A stretch of DNA of 64,000 bases from CAYPPG01 sp964412555 (GTDB taxonomy: Bacteria; Hinthialibacterota; Hinthialibacteria; Hinthialibacterales; Hinthialibacteraceae): contig CAYPPG010000001.1 of NCBI GenBank assembly GCA_964412555.1, forward strand, positions 1-64,000, given 5' to 3'. The position numbers were made by a program, and so were the translations under genes. A model generated the notes under the pieces. That model searched no databases, was not told the DNA's origin, and worked only from the letters and a program-made list of their open reading frames with translations. Position 1 is the first letter of the stretch. Every line of letters starts with the position of its first letter. Below, piece by piece: positions 1 through 8,633 of this stretch.

Positions 1-66
1 AACTGATGGAGATTTAGAAATAGAAGTCAATATCGCTATGGGATTCCTGTGCTCTTCCAGAAAAAA

Positions 67-141
67 TTACTCGGCCTCTTTCAGCTCAAGGTCGGCATAA
101 ACATTTCCCGTGCTTTTTTCAAACTCGATTTTTTGAGTCAT
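67..141 (-). pseudogene. Remnant of a HigA-type antitoxin (N-terminus only)
   Basis: Reading the minus strand from the ATG at 141 gives a 24-codon frame starting MTQKIEFEKSTGNVYADLEL and ending at TAA (67-69). The GNVYADL motif is typical of XRE/HigA antitoxins encoded downstream of HigB/Gp49-like toxins. The helix-turn-helix part is missing, and none of the three frames after the stop restores it. It overlaps the 3' end of the toxin relic at 119-319, the usual toxin-then-antitoxin order. I infer a decayed TA locus. The remaining peptide is too short to bind DNA. Confidence 0.5.
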
Positions 142-319
142 TCTTCTCGATCTCCAAGGCTTCTTTATAACGTTTCTTGATCAAGTTCACATCCTGTTTT
201 GGTGTTGCAATGCCTTTTTTCGATTTTTTCTGGAAGGCATAGAGAACAAAAAAGAACGTTGGCTCTATCTTGGTTCGTAAATAATTCTGTACATTTCCGG
301 CCGTCGATTGCGGAAGCAT
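119..319 (-). pseudogene. Truncated HigB/RelE-like (Gp49, DUF891) toxin
   Basis: The frame ends with a stretch characteristic of the C-terminal half of HigB/Gp49-like mRNA interferases: FVLYAFQKKSKKG, then TPKQDVNLIKKRYKEA. The family is normally around 100-115 residues. Here only about the last 45-50 residues look real, and the 5' end runs into the 3' end of the nitrilase-fold gene (overlap 265-319), so the toxin start is lost. The adjacent antitoxin relic (67-141) supports the call. I infer an inactivated type II toxin-antitoxin module. Confidence 0.55.
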
Positions 320-1191
320 CCTTTGTTTTTTTCTGGGGTAGTATCGACCTCATAATAGGCGATTTCGCCTTCGTCGCATATGGCTTCAAGGGTTCCTTTG
401 TGGGAGATCAAGAGACTTTGGTTTGGGTGGGAGAAAATAAGGGGGAGGCGGTTTTCATAGGCTCGGGTGCGGAGAAGAATGGTGTTCCACCCGTCACGGT
501 CCGTGTAGCTGCCATAGGCGGGAACAAACAGGATTTGAGCGCCTTTGAGAGCCAAAATACGGGCGGGTTCGGGGAGTTGGCGGTCATAGCAGATCAAGAT
601 GCCGATTTTGCCGAAGGGTGTATCAAAAACGGGAAATCTACTGCCGGGCTGATAGCAAGTTGGATTGATTTCGTACCCCTGCGCGAAGTGGGTTTTGCGG
701 TAGCGGGCGATGATGTCTCCGTCGGGATCGATAAAGATCGCAGTGTTATAAAGGTTTTTGTGATCTTTTTCCAAGAAACCAAGGAGGAAGTAGATATTCA
801 GATAATCCGCAAGACTGCAGGCTTTTTGAATATAAGGACCGTCGAGCGGTTCGGCCAGGTGTAAGAATTTTTGGACGATTCGCTTTTTCTCTTCCGGATC
901 CTCGACATCGTTGACTTGATTGATGACGTAGCCTTCGAGCACGCCTTCAGGGGTTACCACAATATCGGCATCAAATTCCGTTGCTGCACGGGTGACCTGT
1001 CTTTCGATTTTTTGCCAGTTTTTCTCTTTTTCCCATTTTTCGGGCATGATGGAAGTCGAGGCGATGCGGATTTGAGTGATGCTTTGGGGATGGTCCTTGT
1101 ATTTATCAAGATGGAGACGGATTGCATCGACGGATTTGGCTGCGAGTGTGAAAGTAATATATAGGGTTATTATGTATAGGGTTGTTTTCAT
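265..1191 (-). CDS. Exported carbon-nitrogen hydrolase (nitrilase superfamily)
   Basis: This 308-residue protein has the Glu-Lys-Cys triad of the nitrilase/amidase fold: E82 in TPEGVLEGY, K166 in RYRKTHF and C201 in ILICYDRQLPEP. These enzymes cleave amide or nitrile C-N bonds. The first ~23 residues form a hydrophobic leader (LYIITLYITFTLAA), so the enzyme is probably exported to the periplasm, less common than the cytosolic form. The C-terminus (RRPEMYRII) is the usual family end, so the protein looks complete although it abuts a broken toxin gene. It is transcribed away from scpA. The substrate cannot be told from sequence; N-carbamoyl amines, omega-amides and other small amides are possible. 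Confidence 0.8.
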   Translation of the reverse strand: MKTTLYIITLYITFTLAAKSVDAIRLHLDKYKDHPQSITQIRIASTSIMPEKWEKEKNWQKIERQVTRAATEFDADIVVTPEGVLEGYVINQVNDVEDPEEKKRIVQKFLHLAEPLDGPYIQKACSLADYLNIYFLLGFLEKDHKNLYNTAIFIDPDGDIIARYRKTHFAQGYEINPTCYQPGSRFPVFDTPFGKIGILICYDRQLPEPARILALKGAQILFVPAYGSYTDRDGWNTILLRTRAYENRLPLIFSHPNQSLLISHKGTLEAICDEGEIAYYEVDTTPEKNKGCFRNRRPEMYRIIYEPR

Positions 1192-1375
1192 GTTTTTACC
1201 TTTACTATTATATGGTGGATCCTTTATGCCCTTTGGATCTACCTCATTGTTTTTTCATACCATAAGCGGAAGTGGAATGAATTCCAAGGCTGGACGAAAT
1301 TGAATCCTGGACTAATATCACATGGCTTGTAAAGTAGGACGGTGGATGGTGTAAAGGCTGCCGTTAGGAGGAAGT

Positions 1376-1392
1376 GCCGGCAGGATGCCGGC
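1376..1392. repeat. Short palindrome between nitrilase gene and scpA
   Basis: GCCGGCAGGATGCCGGC is a perfect 7-bp inverted repeat around GGA. It lies about 30 bases before the scpA start at 1422. An upstream in-frame start would read through it (the peptide MPAGCRRYVFG), which argues for the downstream ATG. It is one of several intergenic palindromes of similar build in this window. Confidence 0.7.
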
Positions 1393-1421
1393 GTTACGTT
1401 TTCGGGAGTACGGTATTTCGG

Positions 1422-2228
1422 ATGAATCAAGAGGAAAATCATATAGAAGAGAGGGTTGAGGAAAGTGAGCAGGCGCGGCTGCCGGTCGATGTGGAGGGAT
1501 TTTCCGGGCCATTGGAGCTGTTGGTGCATTTGATCGCCAAACATGAGATGGATATTTGTTCCATCAGTATATCCACCATCACTCAGGAATATATCAAGAC
1601 GATCCGCGAATGGAAGATAAAAGACCTTGACCTGGCGGGGGAGTATCTCGTTTTGGCTGCGACGTTGATTCGGTATAAATCACGCGCCCTGATTCCAAAA
1701 GATGAAGCGGAGCCGGAGGACGAAGAATTGGCCGACCAGATTCTCGAACTGCGGCGGCAGGAATATGAACGGTTCCGTCAATTGGCGGATGAATTGCGGG
1801 CACGGGAAGAGGAGAGCGCTGCACTGTTTCCGCGGTTGGGATCCCCTCCGGAAGGGGAGCGGGAAGTGATTGAATATACGGAAGTCAACGTGTACGATTT
1901 GTACCGGACATTCCAGAAAATCATGGATGAAATCGGTTCCGCACCGGTTACGGTGGTGGAAGGAGAATCGTATTCCGTCGATGAGAAAATTCTTGAAATC
2001 GAAGCGCTTTTGGAATACAACGAGCGGATTCATTTGACGGAATATTTACAGAGCCTACGTTCGAAATTGGAAGTGATTGTCGTATTTCTGGCGTTGTTAG
2101 AGATGATTCGCTTGCATGAAGTTCTCGCCTTTCAAGAGGTAATCCATGACGATATCTATTTGGAGAAGGGAGAAAAGTATGCATCCGTGCCGGAAAATGA
2201 TGAGGAATGGGAAGAAGAAAAGGAGTGA
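1422..2228 (+). CDS. scpA: Segregation and condensation protein A
   Basis: ScpA is the kleisin subunit that bridges the SMC heads and binds ScpB during chromosome compaction and segregation. The 268-residue protein starts with the family signature VDVEGFSGPLELLVHLI and continues with KHEMDICSISISTITQEYI, the N-terminal SMC-binding region. An acidic middle linker and the C-terminal winged helix follow (AFQEVIHDDIYLE near the end). The ATG at 1422 is chosen because the frame upstream translates a palindromic repeat. scpB follows after 34 bases, the normal order. The protein ends in an acidic Glu-rich tail. Confidence 0.93.
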   Translation: MNQEENHIEERVEESEQARLPVDVEGFSGPLELLVHLIAKHEMDICSISISTITQEYIKTIREWKIKDLDLAGEYLVLAATLIRYKSRALIPKDEAEPEDEELADQILELRRQEYERFRQLADELRAREEESAALFPRLGSPPEGEREVIEYTEVNVYDLYRTFQKIMDEIGSAPVTVVEGESYSVDEKILEIEALLEYNERIHLTEYLQSLRSKLEVIVVFLALLEMIRLHEVLAFQEVIHDDIYLEKGEKYASVPENDEEWEEEKE

Positions 2229-2262
2229 GAAAAAAAAGAATCTGTAATTGAATGGATACATT

Positions 2263-2904
2263 ATGGATCAGGAGCAATTGAGTGGAGCAGTCGAAGCCTT
2301 GATTTTCGTTTCGGGAAATCCTTTACCCATCAAACGATTGACCGAAGTGTTGGAAGTTTCAGCCGATGAGGTAAAGGATGCGATCGAGAGATTGTCGGAA
2401 CGTTATCTGGAGAGCGGCTCATCACTACAGATTATGGAAGTGGCGGGAGGATTTCAATTGCGAACCCGTCCGACGTACAGCACGTATGTCAATCGGTTTT
2501 TGGAGCGAAAGAAGAAGAGCACACTCAGTAGTGCCGCGATGGAAACCTTGGCCATTGTGGCATACAAACAGCCCATCACACGCGCGGAGATGGAAGCCAT
2601 TCGCGGGGTGGGAGTGGACGGGGTGCTGAAATCTCTACTTGACAAGCGGCTGCTCAAGGTTACCGGTGTAAAAGAAGTGCCTGGCCGCCCGAATCTATAC
2701 GGTACGACAAGGCATTTTTTGGAATATTTTGGGATCAATTCCCTCAAGGATTTGCCTCCGATTGAAGATATATCCGCAACATTTTCAAGTGTTTCCACAG
2801 CGGACGATGAATCCGGAGAGGAAGCCCAAACGAATGAAACCCATGAAGAAAGCAAAATCGTTCCAGAAGATGGATCGACAAACAGCGGAACTTCCCCAGA
2901 ATAA
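2263..2904 (+). CDS. scpB: Segregation and condensation protein B
   Basis: ScpB dimerises and binds ScpA in the SMC-ScpAB complex. The 213-residue protein has two winged helices: the first around AVEALIFVSGNPLPIKRL, the second containing ETLAIVAYKQPITRAEME and GRPNLYGTTRHFLEYFG, which are diagnostic for the family. The tail after about residue 170 is acidic and probably disordered. A TTG at 2248 would add five residues, but the ATG at 2263 aligns with the family start. The gene lies between scpA and the pseudouridine synthase gene, whose start lies inside its 3' end, suggesting one transcript. Confidence 0.93.
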   Translation: MDQEQLSGAVEALIFVSGNPLPIKRLTEVLEVSADEVKDAIERLSERYLESGSSLQIMEVAGGFQLRTRPTYSTYVNRFLERKKKSTLSSAAMETLAIVAYKQPITRAEMEAIRGVGVDGVLKSLLDKRLLKVTGVKEVPGRPNLYGTTRHFLEYFGINSLKDLPPIEDISATFSSVSTADDESGEEAQTNETHEESKIVPEDGSTNSGTSPE

Positions 2905-3652
2905 GGAAATCCGTTTAAATCAATTCGTAGCTCGGGCGGGATATTGTTCGCGGCGGAAGGCGGATGATTGGATTCAAGCGGGGCGGATTGCGGTCGATGG
3001 TATCATATGTAAACAAGTCGGTGTGAAGGTCGATCCACAAAAGCAACGGGTCACCGTGGATGGCAAGGCTATCGAAAAACCGGCGCTGCTCTATATCGCG
3101 ATCAACAAACCTCGGGGGGTGGTCACGACGAAAATGGACCCACAGGGGCGGAAAACGGTCATGGATTTGCTCCCCCGGGAATTCGATGAGGCGGGGGTGT
3201 TTCCGATTGGAAGGCTGGATCGAGATTCGGAAGGATTGTTGCTGCTTACAAACGACGGGGAGTGGAGCAACATCTTGATGCATCCGAGCCATCAGGTTTG
3301 GAAGGAATACCGGGTACTCACAAATCGTCCTTTATCGGCGGAATTGAAAAATAAGTTGGAAAAAGGGATCGAACTGGAAGGAAAGAAGACATTTCCAGCA
3401 CGAATCAGAAAGAGTCGAAAAAAAGGGGAACACTACGAATTTCATATTGCCCTTCGAGAGGGCAGAAACCGTCAAGTACGCCGGATGTGTACAGCGGTGG
3501 GGATGGATGTATTACAATTGACACGTGTTTCCATTGGCCCGATTCAGTTAAATCAGCTCGCAGCGGGGGAGTGGAAACAAGTGGAACGTAAGAATATCGA
3601 TCAAATTTTTGAATTACAGAGTGTGTCGTCAACCGAAACAACTCACACTTGA
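2834..3652 (+). CDS. rluB: 23S rRNA pseudouridine synthase, RluB/RsuA family
   Basis: The enzyme isomerises a uridine to pseudouridine in large-subunit rRNA. After a basic N-terminal extension there is an S4 RNA-binding domain (IRLNQFVARAGYCSRRKAD). The RsuA/RluB/E/F catalytic domain follows, with the aspartate in GRLDRDSEGLLLLTNDG and the later REGRNRQVRRMC motif. The start is uncertain: ATGs lie at 2807, 2834, 2843 and 2870. I prefer 2834 for the purine-rich GGAGAGGAAG ahead of it; all overlap the end of scpB. The scpA-scpB-rluB order is widespread. RluB rather than RsuA is inferred from that context. Confidence 0.88.
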   Translation: MKPMKKAKSFQKMDRQTAELPQNKEIRLNQFVARAGYCSRRKADDWIQAGRIAVDGIICKQVGVKVDPQKQRVTVDGKAIEKPALLYIAINKPRGVVTTKMDPQGRKTVMDLLPREFDEAGVFPIGRLDRDSEGLLLLTNDGEWSNILMHPSHQVWKEYRVLTNRPLSAELKNKLEKGIELEGKKTFPARIRKSRKKGEHYEFHIALREGRNRQVRRMCTAVGMDVLQLTRVSIGPIQLNQLAAGEWKQVERKNIDQIFELQSVSSTETTHT

Positions 3653-3675
3653 TTTGTTCTTTTATCAGGTATAAT
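3649..3675 (+). promoter_or_regulatory. Possible sigma-70-type promoter for topA
   Basis: TATAAT at 3670-3675 is preceded by TTGATT at 3649-3654 with a 15-base spacer. It sits just after the rluB stop and upstream of the structured leader before topA. The spacer is short, so this is a weak prediction. Confidence 0.35.
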
Positions 3676-3769
3676 GAATTTTTGCGATGGAATCGTGATA
3701 TATTTGTGGATCAATACGATGCAAAATCATATATGAAAATTTGTTTTCGTACCGCAAACTTCATAAGAT

Positions 3770-3813
3770 GTGGGGAATCCCCACGAAGGTGCAGATAAGA
3801 TGCCTGCACTTCG
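3770..3813 (+). repeat. Two adjacent hairpins in the topA leader
   Basis: GTGGGGAATCCCCAC (3770-3784) is a perfect inverted repeat. It is followed directly by a stem formed by CGAAGGTGCAG (3784-3794) and CTGCACTTCG (3804-3813) with one bulged G. No T-run follows, so this is not a simple terminator. GGTGCAGATAAGATGCCTGC resembles the intergenic palindrome at 21017, so it may be a repeat copy rather than a dedicated regulator. Confidence 0.6.
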
Positions 3814-3849
3814 TCCGTGCCGGTATAAGACATAAATGGAGGAGTTATT

Positions 3850-6201
3850 GTGTCGAAATCATTGGTTATCGTCGAATCTCCCGCGAAAGCCAAGACCATC
3901 AACAAATTTTTAGGCGCCGATTTTGAAGTGGCCGCGTCGATGGGTCATATCCGAGATTTGCCCGCTCGGGAGTTGGGGGTGGATATCGAAAACAATTTTC
4001 AGCCGACGTATGTCACGTCACCCGATAAAAAGAAAACAATCAAACAATTGGAAAAACTGGCCGAAAAGTGCGAAGACATTTATCTCGCTCCTGACCCGGA
4101 TCGGGAAGGGGAAGCGATTTCCTGGCATTTGGCCGAATTGTTGAAACCTCTGCTGAATGGAAAGCACATTCATCGTGTGACATTTAACGAGATCACAAAA
4201 GTAGCGGTTCGCAAAGCAATTGAGCATCCGGGAGAAATCAACACCAATCTGGTCAATGCGCAGCAAGCGCGCCGGATATTGGACCGGCTGGTGGGTTATA
4301 AAATCAGTCCGATGCTCACGCGAATGTTGACGCGTAATCGAAGCGCGCTCTCGGCGGGACGAGTCCAATCGGTCGCCCTACGTTTGGTTTGCGAGCGGGA
4401 AGAGGAAATTCGAAATTTTGTACCGGTTGAATACTGGACGATCAACGGAACATTTCAAAACGAGGACGGTTTACAACTCCAAGCCGAGTTATACAGCGTC
4501 GAGGGGAAACGCATCAGCCATAAAGGTGAAGGGAAAGAGGATGACGATAAAGACGAAGCAAAGATGCTTCATATTCAGTCGCAGGAACAGGCTGATGAAC
4601 TGATCAAGTCCCTCAAAGAACCGCATTATAATATTGGTTCGGTAGAAAGCCGAAAGCGAACGCGCCGCGGACCGGCTCCCTATATCACAAGCACGTTGCA
4701 GCAGGATGCGTCCCGTTTGTTGGGATTCACGGGTGACCGTACAATGCGAGCGGCCCAGGCATTGTATGAGGGAATTGACATCGGAGAAGAAACCGTCGGT
4801 TTGATCACCTATATGCGTACCGATTCCGTCCGGATCGCCGATGAAGCCATCGAGAAAGGCCGTGAATTTATTCACGTTCAATTCGGGGAAAAATACGTCC
4901 CCAAAAAGGCGAACGTATTCAAAAGTAAGAAAGGCGCTCAAGATGCGCACGAAGCAATTCGCCCGACATATATCGATACGAATCATGCACCGGATAAAGT
5001 GAAGAAGTACTTGAACGCCGATCAGGCGAAAATCTACGATATGATTTGGAAGCGGTTTTTGGCCTGTCAAATGTCACCGGCGGAATATTTGTCCACGCGG
5101 ATCGATATCGAAGGAAACGGATTTTTGTTCCGTGCGACAGGATCGGTGTTAACGTTTGATGGGTATACGCGCGTCTATCGGGATCCGGAAAGTGAAAAGG
5201 ATCAGATGCTGCCGAAGATGAAGAAGGATGAACCGCTCAATCTGCAACAGGTCGATCCGGAGCAGCATTTCACGCGTCCACCGGCGCGATATAACGACGC
5301 TTCGTTGATCAAAGAATTGGAGAGCGAAGGTATCGGGCGCCCCAGCACATATGCGACGATTGTGAAGACGCTGGTCGACCGCAAATATATCGAGCGGCAA
5401 GAAAAGCGCTTTTACGCCACGGATTTGGGAGAAGTGGTCAACAAACTGCTGGTCACCAATTTCCCGGACATCATCGAAGTCGGCTTTACGGCCGGAGTGG
5501 AAAACAAACTCGACGATGTTGAGGATGGAAAAGTCAATTGGGTCGAAATCCTACGCGATTTTTATGTTCCGTTCGAAAAGGATTTGAGCAATGCCCCCAA
5601 AGGATTCGGAGAAGTCTTACGCTCTCTTCAGCAGCCGACCGATCAAACCTGTGAGAAATGCGGGCGTCCGTTGGTCAAAAAATGGGGACGAACGAATTGG
5701 TTTTTGGCTTGCTCGGGATATCCGGAATGTGATTTCAGCGCGTCATTGACGGAAGCGGAAGTAGTGGAAACGGACGAAGTATGTGAGAAATGCGGTTCGA
5801 AGATGGTAATCCGGCCGGGACGGTATGGGAATTTCCTGGCCTGTTCCGCCTATCCGAAATGCAAAAACACCCGCCCGCTCCCGACAGGAATCACCTGTCC
5901 GGTGCCGGATTGCGGGGGGGATATCGTCCAGCGCCGGTCAAGGCGCGGCGCCGTGTTTTATGGATGCAGCAATTATCCCAACTGCGATTTTGTGGCATGG
6001 GATCCGCCGATTGCGGAGCCGTGTCCGGAATGCGGCAATCCGTTTTTGGTCTATAAAGATTACAAACGCAAAGGACCGACGGTGAAGTGCCCGAATAAAG
6101 AATGCAAATACTCTCGTCCGGCCGGACCGGGGGATATGCCGCAGAAGCCGGAAGAGGTATTGGCGAAAGAACCTGCAAAGAGTGAAAAAAGCGATGGATA
6201 A
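3850..6201 (+). CDS. topA: DNA topoisomerase I (type IA)
   Basis: TopA relaxes negative supercoils through a transient 5'-phosphotyrosine link. The 783-residue protein begins with the Toprim domain (VIVESPAKAKTINKFLG; the DPDREGEAISWHL motif carries the metal-binding acids). The catalytic tyrosine is Y321 in GLITYMRTDS. The C-terminus carries four Cys4 zinc ribbons from about residue 601 to 752 (CEKCGRP, CEKCGSK, CPVPDCGG, CPECGNP with their partner cysteines). The start is GTG at 3850 behind a GGAGG-type ribosome site. A hairpin leader precedes it. The small membrane protein gene overlaps its 3' end. Confidence 0.97.
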   Translation: MSKSLVIVESPAKAKTINKFLGADFEVAASMGHIRDLPARELGVDIENNFQPTYVTSPDKKKTIKQLEKLAEKCEDIYLAPDPDREGEAISWHLAELLKPLLNGKHIHRVTFNEITKVAVRKAIEHPGEINTNLVNAQQARRILDRLVGYKISPMLTRMLTRNRSALSAGRVQSVALRLVCEREEEIRNFVPVEYWTINGTFQNEDGLQLQAELYSVEGKRISHKGEGKEDDDKDEAKMLHIQSQEQADELIKSLKEPHYNIGSVESRKRTRRGPAPYITSTLQQDASRLLGFTGDRTMRAAQALYEGIDIGEETVGLITYMRTDSVRIADEAIEKGREFIHVQFGEKYVPKKANVFKSKKGAQDAHEAIRPTYIDTNHAPDKVKKYLNADQAKIYDMIWKRFLACQMSPAEYLSTRIDIEGNGFLFRATGSVLTFDGYTRVYRDPESEKDQMLPKMKKDEPLNLQQVDPEQHFTRPPARYNDASLIKELESEGIGRPSTYATIVKTLVDRKYIERQEKRFYATDLGEVVNKLLVTNFPDIIEVGFTAGVENKLDDVEDGKVNWVEILRDFYVPFEKDLSNAPKGFGEVLRSLQQPTDQTCEKCGRPLVKKWGRTNWFLACSGYPECDFSASLTEAEVVETDEVCEKCGSKMVIRPGRYGNFLACSAYPKCKNTRPLPTGITCPVPDCGGDIVQRRSRRGAVFYGCSNYPNCDFVAWDPPIAEPCPECGNPFLVYKDYKRKGPTVKCPNKECKYSRPAGPGDMPQKPEEVLAKEPAKSEKSDG

Positions 6202-6385
6202 ATGGGTTCTGGGGATATATCTTTTCTTTGCAATTTCGATACTTGCCGGTTTGGTATTCTGCTGGAGAGCAGAACTGCCGTTTTCGCAGAAAGCCTTATG
6301 GTCTGCAATGATCATTATTTTTCCCTTTGCGGGAACCGTGTTTTATTTCACATTTGCCGATAAGGCAAAGGATGTGCTCTCATGA
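6194..6385 (+). CDS. Small two-helix membrane protein
   Basis: This protein of about 63 residues has two hydrophobic segments (GIYLFFAISILAGLVFCW and ALWSAMIIIFPFAGTVFYF) joined by a short polar loop, with a charged tail. The layout resembles the PLDc_N-type small membrane domain, but I cannot name it firmly. The ATG at 6194 lies inside the end of topA; a GTG at 6182 is an alternative start. The stop overlaps the Nudix ATG (ATGA), so it is probably translated from the same message. No function can be assigned. Confidence 0.6.
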   Translation: MDKWVLGIYLFFAISILAGLVFCWRAELPFSQKALWSAMIIIFPFAGTVFYFTFADKAKDVLS

Positions 6386-6813
6386 CCGAGGAATACGTTC
6401 GGCCGAATGTCACTGCCGATATGTTGATCCCCAACGAGCGTGGAGAAATCCTCCTGATCAAGCGAAAAAACGAACCCTATCAGGGCAGTTATGCGATCCC
6501 GGGCGGATTTCTGGAAGTCCATCAGGAAACAGTGGAAGAATGTGCGGTTCGGGAAGCGGAAGAAGAAACCGGACTGCAGGTTATAATCGACCGGTTGATC
6601 GGCTTATATTCCCATCCGAAGCGGGATCCTCGCTGGCATAACGTCACGGCAGCCTTCTTGGCCAAACCGGTTTCCCTTGAGCAGGCGGCACAGGCGAAGG
6701 CGGGGGATGACGCAGGAGAAGTATTATGGGTACATCCTGATAGTCAGGAGTATCAAGACATTTCCATCGGATTCGATCATCGGCAGATTATTGCAGATGC
6801 ATTCACTCAATAA
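6382..6813 (+). CDS. Nudix hydrolase
   Basis: This 143-residue protein has a clear Nudix box at about residues 41-67: GGFLEVHQET, then REAEEETGLQV. It matches GX5EX7REUXEEXGU, which binds Mg2+ and hydrolyses nucleoside diphosphate derivatives. The N-terminus (VTADMLIPN, GEILLIKRKNEPYQGSYAIP) is like ADP-ribose pyrophosphatase/NudF-type proteins, but the substrate is not determined. The start overlaps the preceding small membrane protein by four bases. Confidence 0.9.
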   Translation: MTEEYVRPNVTADMLIPNERGEILLIKRKNEPYQGSYAIPGGFLEVHQETVEECAVREAEEETGLQVIIDRLIGLYSHPKRDPRWHNVTAAFLAKPVSLEQAAQAKAGDDAGEVLWVHPDSQEYQDISIGFDHRQIIADAFTQ

Positions 6814-6860
6814 ACATTTCACTTCAAACCTTTCCTTTTTTATTCTATCGCAAGATTAGA

Positions 6861-6889
6861 TTGTTTTTTAACACGTTTAATGATATTCT
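6861..6889 (+). promoter_or_regulatory. Possible promoter ahead of the DUF5678-like gene
   Basis: TTGTTT (6861-6866) and TATTCT (6884-6889) are separated by 17 bases, 42 bases ahead of the ATG at 6931. The match to the sigma-70 consensus is moderate. Confidence 0.35.
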
Positions 6890-6930
6890 TTGTAGAGGAT
6901 GACACTGTTATTTAAAAATTGGTAGAAACC

Positions 6931-7365
6931 ATGAAAACACTTGAACTTGAACCGGATGAAATTCGTGCTTTAAAACTTGTGCTCAATGATCTTCTTCACG
7001 GAAATGATATCCAAACCGGATGTAAAGATACGAACATCACTAAACGTTTGGAAACGATTGATAAGAAACTGGAAACAATCCATGAAAAGTGGCCGGATGA
7101 CGAAAAATCGTCAGAATTCGAAAAAGACGAGATGGAACAAACATGGAAAGAAAATCAGAAGTTCTTTCATGAGCACGAAGAAGAGTTCATGAAACAATAT
7201 GAGGGGCTATATATAGCTGTCCATAAAGGGGAAATTCTTGGAACAGCCTCTCAAATTGGTCCGCTTGCAACAGAAATTTATGAGAAATACGGTAACATCC
7301 CATTTTATGCTGAAATTCCTGGTTATAAAAAAATCGAGATAATAAATCTACCTATCATCCGTTAG
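6931..7365 (+). CDS. DUF5678-like protein paired with an aspartic protease
   Basis: This is a 144-residue acidic protein. The first ~95 residues are charged and helical, probably coiled coil. The C-terminal ~45 residues (KQYEGLYIAVHKGEIL, then GPLATEIYEKYGNIPFYAEI) resemble DUF5678, a small domain often encoded directly upstream of retropepsin-like genes. The aspartic protease gene follows after ten bases, so the two are surely cotranscribed. The ATG at 6931 is preferred to a TTG at 6919. The function is unknown; a partner or regulator of the protease is an inference from the pairing. Confidence 0.65.
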   Translation: MKTLELEPDEIRALKLVLNDLLHGNDIQTGCKDTNITKRLETIDKKLETIHEKWPDDEKSSEFEKDEMEQTWKENQKFFHEHEEEFMKQYEGLYIAVHKGEILGTASQIGPLATEIYEKYGNIPFYAEIPGYKKIEIINLPIIR

Positions 7366-7375
7366 GTTCAACATC

Positions 7376-7774
7376 ATGACTTGGTTTCCTTATCGTAGAT
7401 TTAATGAATTCGCATCTGGTGTACCTATGGTATATGTTGAAGTTCAACATTCTACGAAAAGTCAATCTTTTCCAATTCCAATGTTGATCGATACAGGAGC
7501 GACATATACCACTGTTCCATTGCAAATATGTACCGATGTTTTGGGAATCATGAAAATTACAGAGCGTCATTTTTATGATTTTGATGGAACGCAAATCATA
7601 AAGCCAATTTTTGTTATCAATTTCGTAATCGAAGAGAATTTATTTAAAGGAGTAGAAGTAATTGGAACAAACAATCAGTATTATGGCCTGCTGGGGCGTG
7701 ATCTTCTCTCTCGATACATGCTTCGTTGCGACGGACCGGCGCAGAAGTTTGAATTGGATTACCAGCATCCTTAA
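7376..7774 (+). CDS. Retropepsin-like aspartic protease domain protein
   Basis: This 132-residue protein has the single-domain retropepsin signature: D39 in MLIDTGATYTTVP and the flap-side GLLGRDLLSRY near residues 108-118. Such half-pepsins act as homodimers. No signal peptide or membrane anchor is seen, so it is probably cytoplasmic. It forms a two-gene unit with the DUF5678-like gene. The substrate is unknown. Confidence 0.75.
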   Translation: MTWFPYRRFNEFASGVPMVYVEVQHSTKSQSFPIPMLIDTGATYTTVPLQICTDVLGIMKITERHFYDFDGTQIIKPIFVINFVIEENLFKGVEVIGTNNQYYGLLGRDLLSRYMLRCDGPAQKFELDYQHP

Positions 7775-7866
7775 ATCAAAATTGCTGCCATGCAATTTCC
7801 ACTCTCCTCCGTTTTTCCAAACAATGCTATCCTTATACACTATATATTCTACTTTGAGAGAGGGCT

Positions 7867-8568
7867 ATGACAAAATATCCCATCAGTGTATCGGCTTTTT
7901 TCCCAGCGCATAATGAAGTGGATAATATCGGCCGGGTGGTTGAGCAAACCGTGCAGATTCTTTCCGGGCATGTGGACGATTTTGAGGTAATTATCGTCAA
8001 TGACGGGAGCCAAGACGGGACGAAAGAATTGGCAGATGAGTTGGATGAGAAAATCCCTCAAGTGCGCGCCGTGCATCATGCGAAGAATCGCGGATATGGT
8101 GGTGCGGTCAAAACAGGGATCGCATCGTGTACAAAAGAATGGATTTTTTTTGCGGATGGGGACGGTCAGTTTGATGTTTCCGAAATCCCCTTGCTGCTCG
8201 AGCACACCGAACAGAACGATGCTGTGGTCGGTTATCGGGTAAACCGGCAGGATCCGGCGCATCGCAAATTGTTCGCCTTCTGTTGGGGAACATTGATCAA
8301 AATTTTGTTCGGTTTTCGGGTACGGGATTTGGATTGTGCCTTTAAACTATTCAAACGACAATACTTCAACGGTGTGAAATTGAAAGCCGAAGGTGCGGTC
8401 ATTTCCGTAGAACTGTTTTCTATTTTAACCCGAAACAATGCAAGGATTCATCAAGTGGGAGTTCATCATTATCCACGAACGGCGGGGGAACAATCAGGCG
8501 GCAGCGTAAAGGTTATTGCCCGTGCTTTCAAGGAATTGCTGCTTTTGTACAAACGTTTGAAAGGCTAG
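7867..8568 (+). CDS. Family 2 glycosyltransferase, dolichol-phosphate-mannose-synthase-like
   Basis: This 233-residue GT-A enzyme uses a nucleotide sugar. Visible motifs are FPAHNEVDNIG at the N-terminus, VIIVNDGSQDGT for nucleotide binding, and FFADGDGQFD holding the DXD-like metal site. The sequence resembles DPM1/GtrB-like polyprenyl-phosphate glycosyltransferases, but it lacks the C-terminal membrane helices of GtrB. It is flanked by a protease pair and a lipid-transport pair with gaps of 92 and 65 bases, so context does not identify the sugar. Confidence 0.85.
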   Translation: MTKYPISVSAFFPAHNEVDNIGRVVEQTVQILSGHVDDFEVIIVNDGSQDGTKELADELDEKIPQVRAVHHAKNRGYGGAVKTGIASCTKEWIFFADGDGQFDVSEIPLLLEHTEQNDAVVGYRVNRQDPAHRKLFAFCWGTLIKILFGFRVRDLDCAFKLFKRQYFNGVKLKAEGAVISVELFSILTRNNARIHQVGVHHYPRTAGEQSGGSVKVIARAFKELLLLYKRLKG

Positions 8569-8633
8569 GATAACAAAGAATTTTTTCATAAAAATGGAAT
8601 GACTTTTTCAAACCGAACAGCAAGAAATCCAGT

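Noticed and set aside
199..864. 221-codon open frame opposite the nitrilase-fold gene
   Set aside because: It is the antisense shadow of a gene with a full catalytic triad, and its translation shows no motif.
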